DNA of 7,302 nucleotides, from assembly GCA_002352045.1 (NCBI GenBank), contig DEHT01000092.1, positions 27,026 to 34,327 on the forward strand. The letters are read 5' to 3'. Shown here one piece after another: positions 1 to 6,111 of this stretch. Position numbers and translations under genes: made by a program. Below the pieces are notes generated by a model. The model was not told the DNA's origin. It was given only the letters and a program-made list of their open reading frames with translations, and did not search any database. The number at the start of each line of letters is the position of its first letter. Positions within the stretch are counted from its first letter, which is position 1. The stretch comes from Chitinophagaceae bacterium UBA2793. GTDB taxonomy: Bacteria > Bacteroidota > Bacteroidia > Chitinophagales > Chitinophagaceae.

Positions 1-1917
1 CATCATTGCGGCTATGGCGCTATTGCTTCGGCAAGCAGTGTGGAGCACAATTACCTGAGAGATGGATTTTATGCTGCCAACAAAGAGCAGGAAATTCAAA
101 CCAATCTTACTGTACAGTTTTTAGACAAAATTGTAGATGTAACTGCCGAAGTAGAAGCAGGACTAAAAGGCCTTACCTGGGATGAGCGTACAAAAAAACA
201 AGCTGAAGTTTTTAAAAGCATTACCGATAAAGTTGCAGATGCTTCCAAAGGAAAAGCCGGCCGCATATACAGTATGTTTAAAGACAACCAGTATATTATG
301 TACATCTATCAAACCTACCGGGATATTCGTTTAGTAGGCACACCTCCGGAAAGTGTAGGTAAATTTGGTGGCGATACCGATAACTGGGAATGGCCTCGCC
401 ATACCGGCGATTTTTCGGTGTTTAGAGTGTATGCCGATAAAGATGGCAATCCGGCAGCTTTTAGTAAAGACAATAAACCATTCAAGCCTAAGCACCATTT
501 ACCGGTGAGTTTAAAAGGAATTAAAGATGGTGATTTTGCCATGATATTTGGTTATCCGGGAAGCACCAACAGGTACGAAACCAGTTATGGCATCCGTTTA
601 AAAAACGATATTGAAAATCCTTCTTTAGTAGCGTTAAGAGATTTGCGTTTGAAATACATGCACGAGCAAATGATAAAAGACCCTGCGGTAAAATTAAAGT
701 TGGCATCTTCTTATGCAGGCATTGCCAACTATTGGAAATTTTTTGATGGCGAAACTAAACAGTTAATAAAATTCAACACACTCGGTAGCAAGCAAGCCTA
801 TGAAAACAAATTTTCCGCATGGGCAAAAGGCAAACCCGGTTTTGAAAACCTAATGAGTGAGTATGAAAAAAATTATACTGCCTGGACTCCTTATGCAAAA
901 GGAAGACAATACTTAACAGAAGGTATTTTGGGTTCTCCCTTAGCGGCATTTGCTTCTTCACTTATAGGGTTAGAAGCGGCTTTAGTAAAAACCGGAGCAA
1001 GCGGAGCTGACATTAAAAAGGTTGCTGATGCTGCTAATGCACAAAGAACAGCCTTCATTGAATCGGAAGACAAACCAAGCGACGAAAAAATATTAGCGGC
1101 GGTTGCCAAAGCGTTTTATAGCGATATTGACAAAAGCCAACATCCAATTGGTTTTTATGAAAAACTAAAAGCTGCTTATGGCGACTTAAACGATGATGCT
1201 ACTTATAAAAAATGGGCTGCTGATGTATTTGCCAATACCATTATTTTAAACGATACCAAGTGGGATGCATTTATTGCAAACCCCGATGCTAATACCCTGC
1301 AGGCTGATGCAGCTTTTGACCTTGCTTCTTCCTTTGTAAAAAATTACAATAGCAAATATGCTCCTTTACGTACTGCGTTTTTAAACAAAAACAATGAGCT
1401 GGGCCATAGCTATATGAAAGGCATTATGCAAATGAACCCTGCCGCAGTTAATAAAATGTACCCCGATGCCAATTTTAGCATGAGGGTAAGTTATGGCAAA
1501 GTGAATAGCTACCGGCCAAGAGATGCAGTATTTTACGACTACGTAACTACCAGCAAAGGTGTATTGGAAAAATACAAGCCCGGAGATTATGAATACGATC
1601 TTCCTTCCAAACAAATTGAATTGTTTAAAAAGAGAGATTTTGGCCAATACATTGATAAATCTAAAAACGACCTCATCATTGGCTTTATAACCAGCAACGA
1701 TATTACCGGTGGAAATAGCGGCAGCCCGGTTATCAACGGCAATGGACATTTAATAGGACTTGCATTTGATGGCAACTATGAAGCTCTAAGCCACAAAATT
1801 GCATTTGACAAAGACCTCAACCGAACCATTAATGTGGACATTCGTTATGTTCTTTGGTGCATTGATAAATTAGGTGGAGCAAAAAATATAATTGATGAGC
1901 TTACATTGGTAAAATAA
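1..1917 (+). CDS. S46-family dipeptidyl peptidase, DPP7-like (5' end outside window)
   Basis: This is a serine exopeptidase that removes dipeptides from peptide N-termini, normally in the periplasm or at the cell surface of asaccharolytic or protein-feeding Bacteroidota. The frame is open from base 1 and reads HHCGYG, the S46 catalytic-histidine motif, so the gene starts upstream. The GTG at 40 is an internal valine codon, not a start. The window holds 638 codons; family members have about 700-720 residues, so roughly 80 are missing, including the expected signal peptide. The other triad residues fit: Asp in the TGDF motif (codon 409-411, after DTDNWEWPRH) and Ser in GGNSGSP (codon 1717-1719). 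The His-to-Ser spacing of 571 residues matches characterised S46 enzymes. Eighteen residues after the Ser lies Gly, in FDGN (codon 1771-1773). At this position Gly marks DPP7 and Arg/Ser marks DPP11, so preference for hydrophobic rather than acidic P1 residues is inferred. No frameshift is seen. It converges with the restriction operon. Confidence 0.95.
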   Translation, partial: HHCGYGAIASASSVEHNYLRDGFYAANKEQEIQTNLTVQFLDKIVDVTAEVEAGLKGLTWDERTKKQAEVFKSITDKVADASKGKAGRIYSMFKDNQYIMYIYQTYRDIRLVGTPPESVGKFGGDTDNWEWPRHTGDFSVFRVYADKDGNPAAFSKDNKPFKPKHHLPVSLKGIKDGDFAMIFGYPGSTNRYETSYGIRLKNDIENPSLVALRDLRLKYMHEQMIKDPAVKLKLASSYAGIANYWKFFDGETKQLIKFNTLGSKQAYENKFSAWAKGKPGFENLMSEYEKNYTAWTPYAKGRQYLTEGILGSPLAAFASSLIGLEAALVKTGASGADIKKVADAANAQRTAFIESEDKPSDEKILAAVAKAFYSDIDKSQHPIGFYEKLKAAYGDLNDDATYKKWAADVFANTIILNDTKWDAFIANPDANTLQADAAFDLASSFVKNYNSKYAPLRTAFLNKNNELGHSYMKGIMQMNPAAVNKMYPDANFSMRVSYGKVNSYRPRDAVFYDYVTTSKGVLEKYKPGDYEYDLPSKQIELFKKRDFGQYIDKSKNDLIIGFITSNDITGGNSGSPVINGNGHLIGLAFDGNYEALSHKIAFDKDLNRTINVDIRYVLWCIDKLGGAKNIIDELTLVK

Positions 1918-1936
1918 AAATTTCAATCTTTTTTTG

Positions 1937-1964
1937 AGCGCTCTTTTTTAAGGGCGCTTTTTTT
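1937..1964 (+). terminator. Rho-independent terminator of the S46 peptidase gene
   Basis: A 9-bp stem, AGCGCTCTT (1937-1945) with AAGGGCGCT (1950-1958), contains one T-G wobble, closes on a TTTT loop and runs into seven Ts at 1958-1964. It begins 20 nt after the peptidase stop codon. On the minus strand the same hairpin is followed by C and a run of As, so it should not act as an intrinsic terminator for the convergent hsdR transcript. Confidence 0.88.
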
Positions 1965-1993
1965 ATGCAGTTACAGAAGAGGAGGAAATTTTT

Positions 1994-2176
1994 TTAATTA
2001 CTTACTTCATATTTATTTTCTATTGGTGTTCGTGAACCGTAAACAGGTTCAATTTTGTCTGTGTGGGAAAGGTGGAAGCTCTTTTGCAAGCTTTGGTTTG
2101 TGCTTGGGCTTGTGTGGCTTGCAAATGTGCTTACACCTGTGCGTTTGCAATAATTTATATTTCTCCTTGTTCCCAT
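1994..2176 (-). CDS. Doubtful 60-codon reading frame downstream of hsdR
   Basis: An ATG at 2176-2174 lies 3 nt beyond the hsdR stop and opens a 60-codon frame ending in TAA. The predicted peptide is rich in Ser, Thr, Asn, Lys and His, starts MGTRRNINYCKRTG and ends PIENKYEVSN. It has no signal peptide, membrane helix or recognisable domain. The position at the tail of the operon would allow translational re-initiation after hsdR, but there is no clear ribosome binding site. The frame coincides with the compositionally odd, repeat-rich stretch, so it is more likely a chance frame through a non-coding repeat than a gene. No function can be proposed. Confidence 0.18.
   Translation of the reverse strand: MGTRRNINYCKRTGVSTFASHTSPSTNQSLQKSFHLSHTDKIEPVYGSRTPIENKYEVSN
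2033..2150. repeat. Repeat-like, G/T-rich intergenic segment with inverted repeats
   Basis: Within the convergent intergenic region (1965-2179), this stretch stands apart from its AT-rich flanks. TTGCAA occurs three times (2084-2089, 2119-2124, 2145-2150). A perfect 9-bp inverted repeat joins TTTGCAAGC (2083-2091) and GCTTGCAAA (2117-2125) across 25 nt. A second small hairpin, TGAACC/GGTTCA, spans 2033-2051 with a 7-nt loop. TGTGC occurs three times (2099-2103, 2126-2130, 2138-2142). Positions 2091-2120 contain no A, and 26 of 30 bases are G or T. No T-run follows any hairpin in the minus direction, so it is not a standard terminator for hsdR. It may be a copy of a dispersed intergenic repeat; this is inferred from its internal structure only, since no second copy is in the window. 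Confidence 0.35.
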
Positions 2177-2179
2177 TTT

Positions 2180-5100
2180 CTATTTCTGTGCATTAATACC
2201 TCTATTGATTAACTCTTTCACAACGCCAAACATCATGGCAGAAAAATCTTCTTTAAATTCTTTGTTGTCGGAGTATAATTTATAAAGGTCAAAGTTTGTT
2301 GTAATGTGTTTTAGCAATTCTGCTCCTACAACTTTGTCGCTCGTGATTCTTGCGTTTTGGTCGTCTGAATATTTTATTGAAGTAATTAGCTCTTGATTTT
2401 TCGCAACATCATTTGCAATGTTTTCAGCCATTTGTCGAACCTTGTCAGCATCTTCAAACTGTGTTCCATATCGGTCATTGAAAGTTTGTAGAATATTTGA
2501 TAACCTATCAATTTCGGGTTGATTTGTTCCGCCTCTCATGTCGGTTGGAATGGGTTTTAAATCTTCGCCTTGCTCCATTGCAATATTGGTTGTTGCTTCC
2601 AATTGCAAACGGTAACTATCCATGTCAATGTTGTCTAAAATGCCTTGTGCTAAATCAATTGGAGTTTCGCCACCAAGTTTGTTTTGCAAGTGGTTTAAGA
2701 AAATATAAAGCCTTTCTAAATACGGATTTTCAAACGGCACAATTTGAGAAAGGAAAATATATAAGCGAACATAGGTTTTAACCTTTGCTCTAAAATCCGC
2801 TTGTTGTTCTTCTGCTAAATCATTTCTGAAAATTGTTGATGAACTGTCAAGCATTGCATGAAGTTGGTCAACGGGAACGTTTGCTAAAATCTTTTCCGAA
2901 AATTCAATTACCTGTTCCTTTGTGTAAACCTGATAATTGTCCAAAGCATCTTGCAAATCGAACAATTTATTCGGGTCGGTTGCTTCGCCTAAAATGGTGC
3001 TTTCAAAATAAGGTTTAAATGCCTTTTCAATGTCTTCGGCAGTGTTTGCAAAGTCTAAAACAAATGTGTCTTTCTTTAGCGGATGACTTCTGTTCAGTCT
3101 TGAAAGAGTTTGAACTGCATTTACACCTCCCAATTTTTTATCTACATACATGGTATGCAAAAGGGGTTGGTCAAATCCAGTTTGGAATTTATTAGCCACC
3201 AATAAAAAGCGATATTCGTTTTTCTCAAATTCTGTTGGAATTGAGTTGCTCGGAAATCCGTTTAGGTTTGCTTCTGTCTGTCCGTCAATTTCTCCAGAGA
3301 ACGCCACAATAGCTTTGTATGGACTATTTATTTTGTGCAAATAATCGTCAAATGCTTTTTTATATTTTACTGCATTGGCTCTTGAACTTGTTACCAGCAT
3401 AGCTTTTGCAAAACCGCCCATTCGTTTTTTACGAATTACATTTTCCATGAAATGCTCAATTATCAAAATAGCTTTCTTCTTTATGGCGTGTTCATGACTT
3501 TCTACATAAGCCTTTAATTTCTTTTGGGCTTTAAGTTTGTCATACTCTGGGTCGTCTTCTATTTTTTTGAGTAAAGCGTAATAGCTTTGATACGTGGTGT
3601 AATTTTGCAAAACGTCCATGATAAAGCCTTCTTCAATAGCTTGTTTCATAGAATACAAATGAAATGCTCGGAACTTTGTTTTTCCTCCTTCTTCAAATGG
3701 AACACCAAATAATTCCAATGTTTTATTCTTAGGCGTAGCAGTAAATGCAAAGTAACTGGCGTTTGGTAATAGCTTTCTTGACTTCACTAAAACCCTGATT
3801 AAATCTTCGCCAGTAATTGTTTCCTCTGTATCTTCCACATCAACCATGCTTGTAATATCTTCCAAATCTTCTTCTAATTCGGATTGCGTGGCTTGGTCAA
3901 GATTTAGTTTAGATAAAGTTTCATTGAGTTTTCTTGCCATTTGTCCACTCAAACTACTGTGGGCTTCGTCAATAATGATTGCAAAGTTTGTTCCTGGTAA
4001 TTCGCCAATTTCTTCAACTATGTGAGGAAATTTTTGAATAGTGGTAATGATTATCTTTTTACCTTCTTCTAATGCTTCTTTTAATTGCTTGCTTCCTTCT
4101 GTGATGGCTTCAACAACTCCGTTTACTTGCTGAAACTGTTTGATATTGTTCCGTATTTGAGCATCTAAAACTCTACGGTCGGTTACTACAATTACGGTAT
4201 CAAAAATATTGTCTTTGCCCGATTTATCATGTAAGCCAACCAATTGATGAGCCAACCAAGAAATAGAATTTGATTTGCCTGAACCTGCCGAATGTTGAAT
4301 AAGATATTTTTGCCCTGAACCTTTTTCTTGTGCATCGGCTAAAAGGTTTCTTACTGCAAGCAGTTGATGATAACGAGGGAATATTAGCTTCTTTTCTTTC
4401 CTTGTTTTTATTTTTCCTTTTTCGTCTAAATATTCTTTTTCCTCTGTTATCAGTTGGCAGAAGTTCTGAACAATGTCGGTCAAATTATTTTTGGTCAAAA
4501 TCTCTTTCCACAAATAATCGGTTTTAATTCCGTCTTTTGGCGGATTGCCTGCACCGTTGTTGTAACCTTTATTGAATGGTAAGAAATAGGATTTCTCTTT
4601 TTTGAGTTGTGTACACATCCATATTTCTTCGGTGTCAACCGCAAAATTTACCATTAACCTACCCAAGCGAAACAACTCTTCATTCGGGTCTCGGCCATAT
4701 TTGTATTGTTTTATAGCGTGTTGAACATTCTGTTTGGTCAATTCATTTTTCAACTCAAATGATATTACAGGAATACCATTGATGAAAATCATCATGTCCA
4801 ACGACTTTTTATCGTTGGGCGAAAAATATACCTGACGCATTACCGAAAACAAATTGGCTTGATACAAAGCGTTTGCACCTGCGTTATAGGCAGAAACTGG
4901 TTTGTCGTAAAACAAATTCAGTTTGGTATCGGTAAAGCCATCTGTAATTCCTTTGCGTAAAACTTCAATAATACCTTTTGCCTGTATTTGGTCGTTTAGG
5001 CGTTTTATTATTTTTTGTTCGTAAAGGTCTTTGTGGAATGCTTTAAGTTTGGCTACCGCTTTAGGTTGTGTGGCTTCTAAAAATTGAAAGAGCAAATCAT

Positions 5101-5218
5101 TATCTAAACAGGAAACATTATCGTAAACTTTGTTTTCACGAAGTAAATACTTGTTCTCCTCAACCAAATATTGGGAGATGTGAGCTTCCAAGCCTTTTTC
5201 TGTGGTATCTGTACTCAT
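2180..5218 (-). CDS. hsdR: Type I restriction enzyme, R (endonuclease/translocase) subunit HsdR
   Basis: HsdR is the motor and nuclease of a type I restriction complex: it binds the HsdM/HsdS core, pumps DNA using ATP and cuts unmodified DNA far from the target. The 1012-residue length is typical and the gene looks intact. The N-terminal nuclease domain has the PD-(D/E)XK residues D141, E155 and K157 (FELKNE), with the same D-to-E spacing of 14 as EcoR124I, and a QYKY segment at 171-174 in the place of the family's downstream Q/Y motif. The helicase core follows: Walker A AGSGKS (311-316), a VTDRR segment near 345-349, DEAH (417-420), TATP (493-496), GFDQP (681-685) and QTLSRLNR (703-710). 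The remainder, about 740-1012, is the helical, HsdM-contacting region. An acidic insert lies at 447-472. The start (ATG, 5218-5216) is 9 nt after the fic stop; no clear Shine-Dalgarno is present, as is common in Bacteroidota. Confidence 0.96.
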   Translation of the reverse strand: MSTDTTEKGLEAHISQYLVEENKYLLRENKVYDNVSCLDNDLLFQFLEATQPKAVAKLKAFHKDLYEQKIIKRLNDQIQAKGIIEVLRKGITDGFTDTKLNLFYDKPVSAYNAGANALYQANLFSVMRQVYFSPNDKKSLDMMIFINGIPVISFELKNELTKQNVQHAIKQYKYGRDPNEELFRLGRLMVNFAVDTEEIWMCTQLKKEKSYFLPFNKGYNNGAGNPPKDGIKTDYLWKEILTKNNLTDIVQNFCQLITEEKEYLDEKGKIKTRKEKKLIFPRYHQLLAVRNLLADAQEKGSGQKYLIQHSAGSGKSNSISWLAHQLVGLHDKSGKDNIFDTVIVVTDRRVLDAQIRNNIKQFQQVNGVVEAITEGSKQLKEALEEGKKIIITTIQKFPHIVEEIGELPGTNFAIIIDEAHSSLSGQMARKLNETLSKLNLDQATQSELEEDLEDITSMVDVEDTEETITGEDLIRVLVKSRKLLPNASYFAFTATPKNKTLELFGVPFEEGGKTKFRAFHLYSMKQAIEEGFIMDVLQNYTTYQSYYALLKKIEDDPEYDKLKAQKKLKAYVESHEHAIKKKAILIIEHFMENVIRKKRMGGFAKAMLVTSSRANAVKYKKAFDDYLHKINSPYKAIVAFSGEIDGQTEANLNGFPSNSIPTEFEKNEYRFLLVANKFQTGFDQPLLHTMYVDKKLGGVNAVQTLSRLNRSHPLKKDTFVLDFANTAEDIEKAFKPYFESTILGEATDPNKLFDLQDALDNYQVYTKEQVIEFSEKILANVPVDQLHAMLDSSSTIFRNDLAEEQQADFRAKVKTYVRLYIFLSQIVPFENPYLERLYIFLNHLQNKLGGETPIDLAQGILDNIDMDSYRLQLEATTNIAMEQGEDLKPIPTDMRGGTNQPEIDRLSNILQTFNDRYGTQFEDADKVRQMAENIANDVAKNQELITSIKYSDDQNARITSDKVVGAELLKHITTNFDLYKLYSDNKEFKEDFSAMMFGVVKELINRGINAQK

Positions 5219-5227
5219 AATTTCTTA

Positions 5228-6109
5228 TTAGTTTTCCTCATAATAGTATGAGTAATCAATTCCTTTCATAAACATTTCTCGGCTGTTGATTTCTGTTGTT
5301 AAAGCTCTTTTTATCAATTTCAATAATTCGCTACTATCAACAGTACTTATTATCATTGCATTCATGTAATTGTTTTTACTTATTTTGCTCCAATCCACAC
5401 ATTTTTTCAAATGTTTTTTCAAAATCAGATCCAGCCATATACGGGAGCTTCTACCGTTGCCTTCCATAAATGGGTGAGCAATATTCATTGCACAATATTT
5501 TTCTACAATTTCATCTAAATTAGTTTCAGGCATTGCTTCAATTTTTACTAAATGTGTTTCTAAATAATGTGCAGGTGTAAATTTATAACCACCTTTAGAA
5601 ATACTTTTAGTTCTTATTTGCCCTGCAAAATCATATAAGCCACCAAACAAATACCCGTGAATTTGTTGCAAACCTTTGGTTGTGCCAACTTCAATACTGT
5701 TTACAAAAGAACTTTCAAACAAGGCATAAGCCTTTGTTTTGCTCTTACCGTCTATACTTTCATCGCTATAAGTAAACCATTCTATAAATCGGTTTGCCTT
5801 TGTTCCCGGAAAAGTTTTGCCCAAAGCAATGATGCCGTTATAGTCGAGCATATCGGCTAAACGCTTTTTGCCGTCTGGCGCAAGAAATTTCAACTGGGTA
5901 GTGGCACTAACCACTTGGCTGCCCTCTTTCTTTAACTTGGCTTTTAGGTACTTCCAATAGTTTCGGGTTTTAGTATAGTCATCTTGGTTGGTAAGCACCG
6001 CCACAATATCCAAAACAGAAAACCACCATTTGGCGTTTTGCTCATCCCATAAGGCTCGTACCTCACGGTCGTCAAAAAAACGAATAGATATTTTTTGCTT
6101 CTCCTTCAT
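5228..6109 (-). CDS. Fic-family protein with N-terminal BRO-N-like domain
   Basis: This 293-residue protein has two parts. Residues about 7-112 (from IRFFDDREVRALWD to FIEWF) resemble the BRO-N domain of phage and virus antirepressor-type proteins, a probable DNA-binding module. Residues about 125-280 form a Fic domain with a complete active-site motif, HPFMEGNGRSSR (212-223): catalytic H212, acidic E216, the GNGR phosphate-binding loop and R223. Fic enzymes usually transfer AMP, or another phosphate-containing group, from a nucleotide to a target protein; donor and target are unknown here. The upstream segment IHGYLFGGLYDFAGQIR (150-166) fits the substrate-flap region. The C-terminus reads SYYYEEN, with S287 and E291 spaced as in the S/TxxxE self-inhibition motif of class III Fic proteins. 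The ATG (6109-6107) overlaps the hsdS stop by 1 nt, indicating coupled translation. Domain identity is firm for Fic and moderate for BRO-N; a role with the restriction system is inferred from position. Confidence 0.92.
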   Translation of the reverse strand: MKEKQKISIRFFDDREVRALWDEQNAKWWFSVLDIVAVLTNQDDYTKTRNYWKYLKAKLKKEGSQVVSATTQLKFLAPDGKKRLADMLDYNGIIALGKTFPGTKANRFIEWFTYSDESIDGKSKTKAYALFESSFVNSIEVGTTKGLQQIHGYLFGGLYDFAGQIRTKSISKGGYKFTPAHYLETHLVKIEAMPETNLDEIVEKYCAMNIAHPFMEGNGRSSRIWLDLILKKHLKKCVDWSKISKNNYMNAMIISTVDSSELLKLIKRALTTEINSREMFMKGIDYSYYYEEN

Positions 6110-6111
6110 TA
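6107..6111 (-). promoter_or_regulatory. TAATG stop-start overlap coupling hsdS to fic
   Basis: On the minus strand the hsdS stop TAA (6111-6109) and the fic ATG (6109-6107) share one base. Upstream of the ATG there is only a weak GGAA (6115-6112 region), so fic translation probably depends on ribosomes finishing hsdS. No promoter or terminator was seen between hsdS, fic and hsdR, consistent with one transcript starting beyond the right edge. Confidence 0.75.

Noticed and set aside
40..42. GTG as start of the peptidase
   Set aside because: The frame is open upstream to base 1 and encodes the conserved HHCGYG catalytic motif, so the true start is outside the window.
1381..1749. 122-codon minus-strand open frame inside the peptidase gene
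   Set aside because: It is antisense to the clearly coding S46 C-terminal region, which includes the catalytic Ser motif, and has no recognisable domain.
1978..1987. GAGGAGGAAA as a plus-strand ribosome binding site
   Set aside because: No start codon with a meaningful open frame follows it.
2083..2150. CRISPR-like array
   Set aside because: The repeated words are only about 6-9 nt, irregularly spaced and too few, with no cas genes.
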